Numbered from the stretch's first letter, positions 1-11,758 are shown. The stretch is 19,647 bases of DNA from Pyrenochaeta sp. MPI-SDFR-AT-0127 (GCA_020747015.1 JAGTJM010000157.1:1-19647), one strand, 5' to 3'. The notes: a model not told the origin generated them from the letters alone. Numbers and translations: made by a program.

Positions 1-238
1 TAAACGCGGACGGGGATATGCCCAGGCCGTCGTCATCGACGGTGCAGGCACCACGAGCAAAGTCGACGGCGGCATCGATCTTTGCTGCCTTGGCGTCCAG
101 AGAGTTCTTCAGGAGCTCGAGGAGCACGCCAGTCAGCGACACAATCGCTGTCGACGACTTGATCTGGGCAACCACCTCGTCTGGCAGGGGTAGGATGCAT
201 GGCCGTGGAGCTGGCGGTGCAGGTACATTGTGTATCAT
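1..238 (-). CDS. mlh3: DNA mismatch repair protein MLH3, N-terminal part (runs off left edge)
   Basis: MutL-homologue ATPase. MLH3 pairs with MLH1 and acts in nuclear mismatch repair and meiotic crossover resolution (family knowledge). The minus strand from the ATG at 238 gives 79 codons before the edge. It shows the GHKL ATPase start: ILPLP at residues 15-19, KSSTAI at 27-32, motif I ELLKNSLDA at 41-49 (E41 is the expected general base and N45 the Mg-ATP ligand), and motif II DDDGLGI at 68-74. The ILPLP..VxxQIKSS opening and LLKNSLDA fit MLH3 better than MLH1 or PMS1. The start is the only in-frame ATG after an in-frame TAG at 272-274. No intron is seen in this part. An ACGCG core (282-286), the MBF cell-cycle motif, lies 44 bp upstream but could be chance. 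The rest of the gene is outside the window. Confidence 0.87.
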   Translation of the reverse strand, partial: MIHNVPAPPAPRPCILPLPDEVVAQIKSSTAIVSLTGVLLELLKNSLDAKAAKIDAAVDFARGACTVDDDGLGISPSAF

Positions 239-870
239 GACGTAGACCACGTGCTGCTGCCCGTCCCCGCTCTAGCGCACGACGCGCATCTGGTCATGTC
301 TGGAGAGTGTCCGTGTGGGGGATCGCAGACTGGCAGATGTGGTGGGAGCATTCATGATGAAGATCTGCCCGTCGATCTGGCGGATGGCAATGTGCAAAGG
401 CGGCAGGTACATCATCGTCTTGGCAGGGTCCAGCCGGCGAGATGCACCAACCAACCCCCCAACCAAGCGGCGCCGCAATGCATGGCCTCTCCTCTACATC
501 AAACACACTACCGAATACGAGCCCTTTCTTTTGCACCATCGCCAGAATCTTGAGCGTCTGCGTCGCCGAACCGCATTGAAGTCGAGGCCCTCGAGCAGCC
601 TGCCAGTCGACCGAGCCAGCGTGTGACCAGCCGCCGGGCCTACACGTATATTATCAATACGCCCCCCGTCACTGCGCAGTCGACACACACACCACGTGGA
701 CGGCTTCCCCAGGCCCAGCGCGAATTTACCGCCCAGAGTCTCGAGAATCAGCATCCACGCTCCCGCTGAAACCTCTGGCTCCTGGACATCATGGCCACGG
801 CCGAAGCTGCGTCGAGACCGCATGGTACGTCGTAGACCCTGCACAGCCATAGCCTCGCGAGGCTAGCTAT
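239..870. other. Divergent intergenic region between MLH3 and the Ser-rich protein gene
   Basis: This is a GC-rich gap of 632 bp between two divergent starts. It probably holds both promoters and leaders. Several open frames of 60-118 codons occur on both strands. On the minus strand two stretches look somewhat coding by codon choice (roughly 460-540 and 272-440), but they lie in different frames, carry stops, and match no family I recognise. No tRNA or clear TATA box was seen. Confidence 0.5.
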
Positions 871-2133
871 ATGTCCAGCGCAACTGCTGCGGCACCTCGC
901 TCTGTCCTCCCTGCACTTGCCCATTACCCCTTGCACCGAGCCATGCTGATTCCTGGATTCAAAGACCGCCACTCGCGCAAGCGGCCCTTTGCGGGCTGGA
1001 TGAAGCGCCTCGCAAACCTCAAGCCCTCGTCCTCCGAATCCCCCAACGGCTCTGGCAAGAAGAGCACCACGGCCGCGCAGACCAAGGCGAAAAAGGCCGC
1101 CGCGAAGAACAACCCGTACCCCGAGTCCGGCTATCCCAATGCATCCGCGCCAGCACACCTCTCCTTTTCGACGCCCGGCACGCCGCGCTCCAATGACAGC
1201 TACACATCGGTCGAGGAGAGCACCGCCGACCAGCGCCAGGCTCTAGCAAAGAGCAACAAGTCCACCGCGCCCACCGTCGCCACAGTCCCAGACACGGTGC
1301 ACTCGGCGCGCTCAAAGGCCGAGACGGGCACGAGCAACTTTGTCAACGGCGGCAGCACCTTCTCGTCGCCCCACGGCTCAGAACACTCGCTCACCACGAC
1401 TCTGACCACCATACAGTCTAGCGCCCCATCCAACGTGCTCAATGGAGGCCACAACAGTGCCGCCATGTCAACCGGCCCGCCCGTGCACTTCTCCCACCAG
1501 TTCCCGACCTCCCCTCCACCTTCCGCGATCCCTGCCCACCTGGCACCCGCGCTGCAACAGCCAAACTCGTACCAGGGTGCGACCGCAAACAACATCCTCA
1601 CAGACAATGCCTCCATCCTGACCCTCGCCTCGTCATCAAAGCGACGTCGCCGCAATTCGGTCGACACCAATGCTTCCATGCGAGCCCTGGCGCCGTCTTC
1701 GCATTACGGGGGCAGCCGAGAGTCGCTTCCGCTCAGCGTACTATCAGCAAATGCAGACAACATATATTCGCCTTCCACCAGGCCCAATAATGTCAGTGGT
1801 TTCGCCAATGCCGAGCGGGCGAGCGTCTACTCGGCTTCTGGCGTAACCGCTCCAGTACTGCCTAGCGAGCGCAACAGCTATTATGCAAACAAGCAGAACA
1901 CCGATGCACTTAGCATCCGCAGCGGGCTGCTAGGCCATGGCCGCACTGATAGTATCAGCAGCATTCGAGCCACCCCCACCAGCCCATTAGCAAGCCCCAG
2001 GGATACTGTTCCACCAGGCAGAATCAGCCGACGAAGCTCAGAGTGGAAGGATGCGAGGGAAGCGAGCGATGAGGATGACAGCCCTACAGTGGCAGAGCAC
2101 GAAGAAAAGAGTGCAGCCAAGACACTCTCCTGA
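871..2133 (+). CDS. Ser/Thr/Pro-rich conserved fungal protein of unknown function
   Basis: This is a single-exon ORF of 420 codons. It has no signal peptide or membrane segment and is mostly low-complexity Ser, Thr, Ala, Pro and Asn, so it is probably largely disordered. Two blocks look constrained. One is an N-terminal basic stretch, SRKRPFAGWMKRLANLK (residues about 35-51). The other is a central block beginning SSKRRRRNS (about 255-263) and running on to GGSRESLPLSVLSA. The KRRRR run could be a nuclear localisation signal. Repeated SP, TP and RRSS sites suggest a phosphorylated regulator. The C-terminus is acidic. I recall similar central blocks in uncharacterised Pezizomycotina proteins, but assign no function. 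Two starts are possible. The ATG at 871 has a weak context (T at -3). The ATG at 943 has a better one (G at -3) and sits just upstream of the basic block, so the true protein may begin there (396 aa). Confidence 0.8.
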   Translation: MSSATAAAPRSVLPALAHYPLHRAMLIPGFKDRHSRKRPFAGWMKRLANLKPSSSESPNGSGKKSTTAAQTKAKKAAAKNNPYPESGYPNASAPAHLSFSTPGTPRSNDSYTSVEESTADQRQALAKSNKSTAPTVATVPDTVHSARSKAETGTSNFVNGGSTFSSPHGSEHSLTTTLTTIQSSAPSNVLNGGHNSAAMSTGPPVHFSHQFPTSPPPSAIPAHLAPALQQPNSYQGATANNILTDNASILTLASSSKRRRRNSVDTNASMRALAPSSHYGGSRESLPLSVLSANADNIYSPSTRPNNVSGFANAERASVYSASGVTAPVLPSERNSYYANKQNTDALSIRSGLLGHGRTDSISSIRATPTSPLASPRDTVPPGRISRRSSEWKDAREASDEDDSPTVAEHEEKSAAKTLS

Positions 2134-3889
2134 GAAAGGAATCGGTACCAAGCGTACTAGCTTAATACACGCACGTGCGTGGAGTATTTCTTAGCCCACT
2201 CGTGGACATGGCTCATTGACTACCTGCATGTCATTGGGGAAATTGTATGGAATAGTGTTTACTCCGTGGTAGAGAGGACATGGACATGCGCCTCTTTTTG
2301 TTTTGCATCCTTTATCATATACCCTAGGCTCTTGAATGAAGCTTTTCACTTTCAGTGTGTGTATCTGAGGCTCTCGTTGACAGTGCTCGATTCACCCAAA
2401 CATTTCTTTGTTTCAAATACTTGACATGGCTCTCCAGTTGTTGTACAATATTCGCACTGCTAACACGGGCGTCGAAGTATAAGCTTGCTTTGAGAATATC
2501 GAGCATTCTCTCGAAAAATGTTACTCAATTCAGGAGCCATGCTGCCGTATACATAGTCATGGCGCATGGGCAAATGGTATTCATCACCCCCTGCAAGGTT
2601 ACACTCCACGCGTGATGACATATTCCCGTCACTTTGAGTGTATTTTTGTCAGTGGTGTACTAGGAATACCATCATTCAACAGTGGGAATGAGTTCTACCA
2701 TATGAGTATAACCTTCGCTATAGTGTTTGTTACGGGCTTCTGAGTAGCTCAAGGGCATGTGAATATGAATGGTCAGAAGTAGAAAAATTATATACCTATG
2801 CAGATCAAATAACACGTACAGTTACCCAAGAGTACGGAATGTCGTTTACCTCGGTATGCCCTTTCATTGTAACCGTTGAAATCTCCCTGCGTCATGGCAT
2901 GGCCTTTTACGTGTTGCCTTGTCACGAGAACGAACTTCGATGGCATTTTTCGGTAGCGAAGTGTGTGGTGTTGGCTCTGCGGTCAAAGATCAGGCCATGC
3001 AAGCCACACTCGATCGGTATCGACTCTCTGGAGGCAGCGAAAGAAATCGCAACACCAGTAATCGACAACGACAAGCCTGACCTGGTATTTGCACATGACA
3101 GAAGAATTGGCATGCCAAAAATCTTTGACTAAGATTGTGCCGAATAGGGCCTATTGAGATATGGTGGATCGTGCTAGGAGGTCTCGACTTTCAAGCTTGG
3201 GTCCTGGAGGCGCGGGTAGTTATAATTTCCAAGACTTTGTCATCACGAGCCGCGCTGTTGCCATTATTAGATGGAGCAATAGACTTTTACCGTGCTCCCC
3301 CAAGGAATGCTGTGATATGTTGCGAGGAAGCTTGTTTGCAAGCCATGGGCGATGGGGCTGGGTCAATCCAAGGCTGAACAGGCCCATTTTCACAACTTGC
3401 ACAAGCCTCATCTTGGCCACTATCGAGGCTTGACACATCCAGTGTTCATTCCTTGCTTTTCATCTCAGGTCGCTCCTTTCTGAGGCAAGGCTAAGCGTAT
3501 TTCCAAGCAACTAGTATGTGATAGTTCTTGGTATTCGGTTGTTGTGCATGACACGATGCGCTTTTCAGCGTTTTGACACCACTGACTATCTCAGCTGAAA
3601 TCAAACAGCGATTGGCTCTACGCGACGGACGGTTGGCTTCCGGCAGTTGTCAAGACTTGTGGCGTCCATGACGAAGTGTAAAAGGGACAGGCGTCTCGCT
3701 TAGAGTTCAGCTCAGGTGCAGCTGAGACTATCGTCGGCAAGATGAAATCGCATACCCCTAGCCTCATAATCGACTATTCCGCATGGTTTATCTGATCGCA
3801 CTATCCTACGAGGCTGGAAGGGTAAATTGATACTCGAGACATCTGTCAATCCACATCACCCTGACGATTGGCCTCGAACCATACCAACC
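2134..3889. other. Long intergenic stretch without a recognisable gene
   Basis: The stretch is about 1.75 kb. It begins with the 3' flank of the Ser-rich gene and ends with the promoter of the membrane protein gene. The largest ATG-started frame (2839-3132, 97 codons) has no motif I recognise and no good partner exons. Other frames are short. Base composition is unremarkable and not RIP-like. A small inverted repeat (TCAGCT..AGCTGA) lies near 3708-3726. No RNA gene was identified. Confidence 0.5.
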
Positions 3890-6201
3890 ATGAACGAGAC
3901 AACGTCCTATGAGGACGCCATCTACACCGGCGTATGGATCAACAAGTCATTCAGCCAGATACGGGGTGCAACACTGACACTGTCTCGCGAACACGGGTCG
4001 CTCCTCATTGCATTCCTTGCTCTCTTTGTTGCTACCGCTGGAAGTAGCTTTTGGAAGATCACGCGATATATACTACATCTATACTTCTCCAAGGAAGCAG
4101 ATCTTGATGGCGTGTACCACCAGCGACAGGCCATCTTGCGGAACGATCAGCTGGCTTCGGATGCCGCAATGAGTTTGATTTCTGCACGCTTTGCCTGGCG
4201 GAGGAGAGCGAAGCATCTTAATCGAAAGCTTTTATTCGTTGCTGCTCTGGCTTTGCTTATATCTGCCACTTTCATGGTTTCTGGTATGCACCTCTTTCAC
4301 ATGCAAACTTTTGTATTTGGCACTCGGAGAAATATGCCATCATCCTAGCAAACCTGGCCACTAACGAGCTTAAGGTATCTTCTCTTCAACCGTAACAGCG
4401 GAGACTGGTAACGAAGTCTTGCTCACAGGGAAGCATTGCGGCAACTTGACGCAGACTTGGTCGGAAGACATTGAGTGGAAAGCCAAAGCCTGGACTGAAT
4501 ACTTTTCGGCACAGAGCCAAAAAGCTTCCGAGTACCTTACCTATGTAAACCGATGTTACAAGAGCCCAGGCGCTTCCTTATCCGACGAATGCAAGATCTA
4601 CGCGAAGCCATCCCTTCCATACACTACCGACAGAAACGCAACCTGCCCTTTCGATCCTGAGGTATGCACACTACCTCGGGGAAATTTGCTCCTCGATACC
4701 GGCTACTTGGATAGTTACGAGTATTTGGGCTTAAACGATGGTCCTCGGTTCCAGTTCCAACTCCGGAGGCACTGTGCTCCACTTAAAACCCAAGGCTATA
4801 CCACCACTGTTCCCGACGAAACCAATCCTGCTACTTCATGGCTGGAATACAATTATGGGGCCTCTTCCAATGGGATTCTCCCGGTACCATACACTTATAG
4901 GCTGCGTCCGAAAAATTCCACCGATGTCGTACTCAGTTGGGACGATTTACTGCTTGGAGATGATTACAGAATATCGTAAGTTATATTCGCCTTGCTTCGT
5001 GAGAATGTTTTGTTTGAGAAATGCTAATCGGGGATCAGATCTCCCAATGACTATCAACCTATCCCACAGATGAACAAAACAAATGGCTCAGTATCTTTAC
5101 TGTTTATGCAATCCTCTCGTATCAAGTACTACGCACCCGTGTTGGACCCCTGGTTCCTGGCAACTACACCCGCTGCAGCTCCATCATGGCTAGATTTGGG
5201 TCTAACAAACAACACATATTACATCCCTGACGAACCCGCTCAAGTTCTGGGTTGCACGACCAAGATGCAGTTTTGCAATCCAGACATGCCAGCGAATTCC
5301 AACTGTTGGAACACGCATGCGGCGCGTTCTGTGGCAGATATCTGGCCAAATAAGGAGGACCAAAATGTCATGAATGGATATATTGACCATTTCGAGACCA
5401 ACTTTGCAGGCACAATTGGAAGCCCTCAATTCTACTACACCCTCAACAGTTTATCATCTCTCAAGACTCGCTTCACTCTCAATGGCCTTATGCAACCTGC
5501 GATTATCCCGAATGGAAGGTGGCAGGAAGAAACGAGTTACATCTTCCAGACAAACCTCGCTGCGGCTCAGGCACGAGTAGTGGAGCACGGCCAGGGCGGT
5601 CTATTTGGTGGCAACCAATACGGTACACTCTGTGGTGTTACGAAAGAATGTCAGAGACGATGCTATAATCAGGTGAGCAAGCCTCAAGAAACAACGTGGA
5701 TCCAGCTGACCCGCGATTTAGAAAATCAGAAGTGCCCGGTACAATTCCTTCAGCATCCTCGGCATGAGCATCATCATCGGCGTCGGCGCTTTGCTTGTAC
5801 TCATCGGCAGTTTCATCGAGCCATTCGTCAATCTAGTAGCCAAGATTCCATTCCTTGCACGAAGTCGCCGACTCACCTATGCCCGGCTAGAATGGCAAGC
5901 CAACTCAATACTCCAACTTCAACGAGTTGCCCAAGAAAGCGTGGGGATGGGGACTTGGTCGAGAACCGGGGCGGCCGTCCCCGTCACTGAACGGGGAGAA
6001 GTGCTGGCAACGTGGGATATCAGCGATACAAAACACTCACGGCTTTTCGCAAATCGCGGGGCCAGAGGAATGCATGACAACTCTGCTCCTTACACTTATG
6101 GAGGAGAACCTGGAATATCGAAGACTCAGATACATCACTCCGTGACCGAGGTAGACCGTGGAACGCACTATTCAAGACTATCAATGAACGATAGAATCTG
6201 A
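3890..6201 (+). CDS. Fungal-specific multi-pass membrane protein, function unknown
   Basis: The four-exon model is join(3890..4283, 4375..4975, 5039..5672, 5722..6201), 702 aa. All introns are GT..AG: 91 bp (CTAAC branch at 4361), 63 bp (GCTAAT branch) and 49 bp (GCTGAC branch). Each junction restores one frame; the last gives a membrane segment directly after a Cys-containing region. Membrane helices lie near residues 38-60 (LLIAFLALFVATAGSSFW) and 114-134 (LLFVAALALLISATFMVSG). A long Cys-rich, probably luminal or extracellular domain follows, with about ten Cys and several N-x-S/T sites. A third helix (ILGMSIIIGVGALLVLIG) and a cytosolic tail complete it. The tail carries WQANSILQLQRVAQE and GMGTW..., typical of a large uncharacterised ascomycete family that I know only from its pattern. 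The start has good context (A at -3). It converges on the HET gene 510 bp away. Confidence 0.87.
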
Positions 6202-6711
6202 AGCTGTTTAATTCATCATAGGTTATAGGCGAAACGGGAACTTATTAGATCTTAACTTAACATGTTCTTACGATTTGACGAGGGCGCAGGCTCATCAATC
6301 AAGCTTGCTTTTGGTACTTAGACAAGCAGAAGAATCAGGAGGAAGCATTAGCGACAGAGAGCATGTTGGAATAGTGCTATTCAAGCGTCAGGTTACGCCT
6401 TACTTAGCGGCAGATTTGCTTCTCGATAATGAATTTGTATTAATGTTCAATGATGTTGTTGCGATCCAGAGTGTCTAATACATAAACAAACTTTGTTCCG
6501 AGGTTTCGAGATTTATAGGGGCTACCGTGTCTCGTTATCAACTTTCACGCAGATTGAACTCCTAAGCGGGACTTTTGTGGTCTCCTCACGGACGACTTGT
6601 TGTTTTTTCCTGCGGGCCAAGCCCATGAACTTACATCTCCAGTCTGCAGACCTGCCCTGGGCCTCCCAAGTGTCAACGCTGTTTCGCGACCGAATATAAA
6701 CATTCAAGTCT
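6202..6711. other. Convergent 3' intergenic region
   Basis: This is 510 bp between the stop codons of the plus-strand membrane protein gene and the minus-strand HET gene. It holds only short frames and presumably both polyadenylation regions. No repeat, RNA gene or further coding sequence was recognised. Confidence 0.5.
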
Positions 6712-9029
6712 TTAGATGAGCTCAAACCAAGTATCGTCCATTTCGGCCCCAGTCTCCCAGAACTCTCCACCCATGATGCCCTGCACATATGCGGCGCCAA
6801 CGTACTGATATGCTCCATCCACTGGGCGTATCACCACGGGTCCTTCGGTGCCATGCAACACTACAATCCTATCGCCAACTTTGGAGCCATGAGGATACAA
6901 GGCCATATATCCTTTGCTGCTCAGTCCGAGCGCTTTCCATGCACAGACTCCACATATCTCCATGAGCATGCTGCGGATCGAATCGCTTAGAACGTACCCA
7001 CTGCCAACTTGATGTAGTTGTCCCTTAGCTTCATCGGGCAGCACCAAAGTCTTCCTCTCGGTTGGATCAGAGTTTCCTGTCTTAGTCCGTAAGAACGTCA
7101 AGTGCAACATGATGGCTTCCAACTGTTCTGCAGGTCGTCCTTCTCTCGTCACCATTTTCGCCATGGTCAGCAATTCTGCCGCAGCCTGGTTGAAGGCATG
7201 TCCGTCAATGTGATACAATGCTGGGTCACCAGTCATTGGACGAGGGTACTGAAGTCCTCTCGCGCGATCTAATATCTGCCACCAGTTCCCGATGCAATCA
7301 GTCAACCCAATAGCAGGTATCGTCTGGATTTTGGCATCAAGGTCGATGTCCATCTTATACACGTCTCCCAGCTCGGCAATGCAGTCAAAGACGCGTCCCT
7401 TAACTCGCAGTCTTCTTCCGTCTAGCTGGAACCCGACCGTCGATGTACCCGACGCACTACAGCCGGGCCCGCTAGCTTCTGACATGGAAGGGATCTTGAG
7501 ACCAGAATGGCTCATCTGCCACATTCCTCGCGTGCTTGGGACCCACGACGGCAGTCCATTCGTGACACTTGTCGTTCCAGAGTTCATCATCAAGAACTTG
7601 AGCTTCCTATCATATTTCAAGAAGCACTGTGCCACTTCGAGATCCAGGTCCGTGAGCTCTCTGGTATAATCTGGAGCGGGAAGATCGTAGCCAAATCTCC
7701 TACAAAAGGCCATACAGAGAGAATATTCGATCCTCAGGCCGTGTTGCATTCAGTCTTCCAAGAGCACTCAGCACAATATTCTGAAGCGAAAACTGTCTCT
7801 GATCCACGTCTTCGCCTGCGGCTATAGCTTGAATGGCGATTGATATGCCCCAGTGGTATTGCATGAATTGGGCAAGACCGAGCATTCGGACAGAAAGCTG
7901 CGAGCGTGGTATATATGCAGTGAAGTTGAGGACGGCGGCCAAGTCGTGAAAGTTCATGACGTCCTCCCCACATTGTATCGTCGCGATTTTCGCTACTGCG
8001 ACTTCTTGGAGAACCCACGCTCTGCTGAACCATGGCATGTCACGGAGAGTAAAGTCGAGCAGTTCAAGCTCAGCTAGAATAGCATTAGCCACGAGGGTGC
8101 CTCACCAAAGATAAAAATGCATGCTCACGTGTCTCCTCCTGCACAACGTTGACATATTCACCCAACTTCAAGCTGATATCTTCGGATGTGCTGGCTTGTT
8201 CCAAGTTCACCAGTGCTGTGCATATATTCCGCAAGGATCGGAACATCGCTCTGGTTGCTGCATTTCCTTCGCCCAGAGAAATAGAGACTTCCAGCGCAGA
8301 CCCATAGATCTCGTCCATGACCGCAACTTGCTGACCGCGTTCTGTCAACGCAACGACGTCGTTGCCCTGGTTAATGCAGATGGAGTCAACCCATACTCTG
8401 ACGGCAGGTGCTGTGAGCAATAACCGTCGCAAAGCGCTCGCACAGTTTTTCGTGATTTTCTTCACAGAGCCATCGATGTATATGCTTTCAGTCTCCGCGG
8501 AGTCGCCCCATACATATGATATCGCCTTGTAATTGATAGTCTTATCGTCCATGGAAGCCACGTAAAGGGTGCCTTCAAGCGTATAGTCCTCATGGGGGTG
8601 CGCTATCTCCTCAACTCGCCTGTAAAGCTCGAGTAAACGGAACTGACGCGGTAATAGGGACTCTCTGTATCTGAACTTGGGCAGTGTATTGTCCATTTCC
8701 TCTCTGGCTGCTCGTTCTTTAGCGGCCTGTTGTGCTAGTCCTTCTGTGTACCAGGAGACAAGATTCGTGCGCCAATTTTCCAACTCCTCATCTTTCCGCC
8801 ACCCAGAAGAGCAGTGAATCCATGATGTACGATAAGGCCATTTGACGCTACGAAGAACACGAGGTAGAGGGCCAACCTTCATGCCATATAGCCCTACCCT
8901 AAAGCACAGGCGCAAGCCCAGGTGCGTATACATCCCTCGTTCCGAAGATCTACACAAGCATGCATGCGAGCGGAGAATCCGGGGCAGACTGAGAATTTGA
9001 CAGCAAGTGAGTAGTAAAGGTACATACAT
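6712..9029 (-). CDS. HET-domain (heterokaryon incompatibility) protein, interrupted by a one-base frameshift
   Basis: HET proteins trigger cell death after fusion of unlike fungal individuals, and many are variable self-recognition genes (family knowledge). Exon 1 is 9029..8129, the intron 8128..8074 (55 bp, GTGAGC donor, GGCTAAT branch), and the next exon runs 8073..6712. All three hallmark HET blocks are present: YKAISYVWGD (residues 167-176), RVWVDSICINQ (211-221) and MPWFSRAWVLQE (313-324). The usual DRIFSLYGLL block follows. Directly after it the frame stops at TAG 7702-7700, while RRFGYDLPAPDYT, the expected continuation, is in the next frame. Losing one T from the run 7704-7707, or the base at 7702, would join them; the joined length would be about 753 aa. 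The C-terminus (GD.IVVLHGTEGPVVIRP...) is normal for the family. The N-terminal start is uncertain: ATGs at 9029, 8933 and 8882 are all possible. Either the gene is broken or the assembly has an error. Confidence 0.85.
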
Positions 9030-9972
9030 GCCAATTCATTCGCCACCTAGACTTCAGCTGAGGCGCACGGACCACCTCATCCTGTCCGCTTCTCTAGGAG
9101 AACCACACTCCACCTCATGACCAAATGAAGTTCAGCACGGGGTGATCATTGAACCCGGGTCCTCCCAGGGATAAACACATTAGATATTGGAATAGCAGGT
9201 ATAAAAAATGATTATCGTACTGCGGCCAAGATTTTGAGACACGTATCAAAAATTCAGTATGCAGTAAGGATTTAGATACTCTGCTGAACCTCAACATCAC
9301 GCTGCACTTTGAGTATCACAGCATTGAGAAACCTGCATTCGGCACTTCGGTACTGGAATTCTCTCCGAGTGAGCATCAGGAGAGTGTTACTTACGTATAC
9401 CTCGGCGCATCCTACTCTCTAAAGATATTTTGTACACTATACCTCTATATACATCTCTACTAATTAATGACGCGCTAGTAATATCTCTCTTTATCTAGTT
9501 CTGACTTGTGCACTGGTTGGCGAACATACACGACGGTTGCCCTGCTGCAACTACAGCTGCACGTGTCGGATAAGAAACCCGCGACTTAACGCCTGCATAT
9601 CAACAGCATAATCATCTTGGTATACTTGGCAATCCTCCCAGCCTAGGATTTACTTAATTGCTGTTTGGTGTAAGGCCCAGTCGATAATCTGGGATCTTTC
9701 ATGCGGCTACCAATTTAGCCTTGTTTCTGCTGCAACGACTATCTAGTTCGGGCAAGTCGATCGTTCGGTTCTGCAATCCCCTCTTCCGCCAGAGCGGTCG
9801 ACGCAAGTGGTAAGAAATTAGCGTGGTAACACATAAACATTAATATATGACACCAAGTTCCGTATCTTCTCGACGATTAATGACATGTATCTGCGCACTT
9901 TGGTTTGACAAAATACCCTCTTTCTAGCCCCTTTGTGTACTCGCGAAACAAAACTGTCGAAGGGATACAGCC
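9030..9972. other. Divergent intergenic region between the HET gene and the permease gene
   Basis: This 943-bp gap should hold both promoters. A short AT-rich patch (about 9415-9500) resembles degraded repeat DNA. GATA-type sites (GATAAG at 9569-9574, GATAA at 9683-9687, and TTATC or CTATC at 9491-9495 and 9739-9743) occur upstream of the permease. Nitrogen control by an AreA-type factor is therefore possible, but the number is not far above chance. No coding frame was recognised. Confidence 0.45.
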
Positions 9973-11758
9973 ATGGCGAACGAGAAAACACCAGCCCACG
10001 ATGCGTTAGTTGAAGGCATTGCTACTTCATCGGACGTGAACCTCTCGTCGATGGAGGACGAAGTCGTCATGTCACAGATGGGCATACGCCAACAATTAAA
10101 ACGTCGCTTCAACGCTGTCAGTATCCTTGGTTTGTCCTTGACCTTGCTTGCATCCTGGGAAGCAATCGGCGGGTAAGAATGCATATTTATGAACATAAGA
10201 CCTCCAAGAAAACAATATGCTGATTGCACAATGATTAGGGCTTTGGGCGCTGGCCTCGTTGCCGGTGGGCCAGCTAGTCTAGTGTACGGCTATCTGTTCG
10301 TATTTATTGGCGTACTATCCTGTGCAGCGAGTATTGCCGAGATGGCAAGTATGTGTCCAATCAGCGGTGCACAATATCACTGGACGTATATGTTTGCCCC
10401 GACGAAATGGCGCGTGATAATCACGTTCATCCAGGGTATGGCCCTTGCTAAGCTCTTCTGTATGTGCTTGAAAAATAACACAACATCCTGAACAGGCTGG
10501 ATCACTGTCTTCGCATGGCAAGCGACTATTACTTCGCTTGTATTCCTCCTCGCTGGGCAGATACAAGGGACTGTAGTACTCAACAATCCGTCATATGTGA
10601 TTGAGAGATGGCAAACAACACTGCTCATGTGGGGGATTGTCCTTGTGTCGTTTGCGCAGAACATCTGGGGTATTAGGTTGCTCCCGATGCTAGAGCTGTT
10701 CTCTGGCGCTATGCACGTACTCACGTTTCTTGTGCTCTTTGTCGTTATGCTCGTTCTGGGCAGAAACTCCAGCGCTGAGTTTGTGTTTACAGGGTTTATC
10801 AATGAGAGCGGATGGGAAAATGAAGGCGTCGTTTGGTTCATCGGGTTATTGCCTTGTATCTGGAGTATCGTTGGTAAGCCGACACGCGTTTTTGAATGTT
10901 AATCAGGGCAAAGCTGAGAGACTTATCAAAACTGCAGGTTTTGACGGCGTTATCCACTTGTCCGAAGAGACCGAAAACGCGGCACGCGTCATTCCAAAAG
11001 TCATAGTCAATACGGTCATCTTCAACGGAACAATGGCATGGGTCTTCGCCCTGCTATGTCTCTCCAGCATATCCGACTTAGATGCAGTTCTCAACACACC
11101 AACCGGATACCCCCTAGTTGAAATATTGCAACAAGCCACGAAAACCCGCTCTGGTGCAACAGCAATATACGCAGTTATCATAGCTATCACCTTTCCCACC
11201 ATGTTCGGTTCCTTGGCGAGCGTGAGTCGACTGACATGGGCATTCGCAAGGGATAACGGGCTTCCATTTTCCGACTACTTCAAGCAAGTCGATCCACGGT
11301 ACAGAGTCCCTACACACGCTATTAGTCTAGTGTCCGTGATGATATGCCTCTTATCGTTGATTAATCTTGGCTCGTCAGTCGCGCTGAATGCCATTCTCTC
11401 TTTGTCAACTATCTCGCTGTATTTTTCGTACATCATCCCGATTAGCTGTCTTATCTTCAAGCGCCTTCAGGTCAAGGAGATAGTGTACGACGCTGCAGCT
11501 GGCCAGATAGAGATATCAGAAAACCGACTTGTATTTGGGCCTTGGAACCTTGGAAAATGGGGCATGTGGGTTAATCTATGTGGTGTCTGCTATGCGACGC
11601 TCTTGCTACCATTCATGGCATTGCCTGCACGACTGCCGTTAACGAGAGAGACTATGAATTATGCGGGTCCTATATTTCTTTTCGTACTGTGTTTTGCGGG
11701 TGTTGACTTTATGGTTAGAGGACGGAAAAGGTTTGTTGGGCCAAAGCGGGAGGTATGA
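9973..11758 (+). CDS. APC-superfamily amino acid / GABA / choline-type permease
   Basis: Predicted plasma-membrane importer of amino acids or small amines. The four-exon model is join(9973..10172, 10239..10435, 10496..10873, 10938..11758), 531 aa, the usual length for fungal GABA/choline permeases. Introns are 66, 60 and 64 bp with GT..AG ends, and each junction keeps the family pattern. Visible family segments are LGLSLTLLASWEAIGG at the first helix (about residues 51-67), PISGAQYHWTYMFAP after helix 2, FIQGWITVFAWQA across intron 2, NNPSYVIERWQTTLLMWGIV, and FDGVIHLSEETENAARVIPK directly after intron 3, the conserved loop near helix 8. About 12 membrane helices are visible. The N-terminus is hydrophilic and cytosolic. 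Context at the ATG is good (GCC before it). Substrate cannot be fixed from sequence; GABA, choline or other amino acids are all possible. The C-terminal tail is short and basic. Confidence 0.93.

Noticed and set aside
2839..3132. 97-codon ATG-started frame as a gene
   Set aside because: No recognisable motif, no convincing exon partners and no composition signal.
5673..5753. Use of the CAG at 5751-5753 as acceptor of intron 3 in the membrane protein
   Set aside because: It does not fit the reading phase; the TTTAG acceptor at 5721 with a CTGAC branch gives a continuous frame and a better protein.
7700..7720. Very short intron explaining the HET frame change
   Set aside because: Available GT..AG pairs give 4 or 16 bp, too short to splice; longer ones would remove conserved HET-family sequence.
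9480..9750. Nitrogen-control GATA cluster as a firm feature
   Set aside because: About four sites in 500 bp is not clearly above chance for such a short motif.
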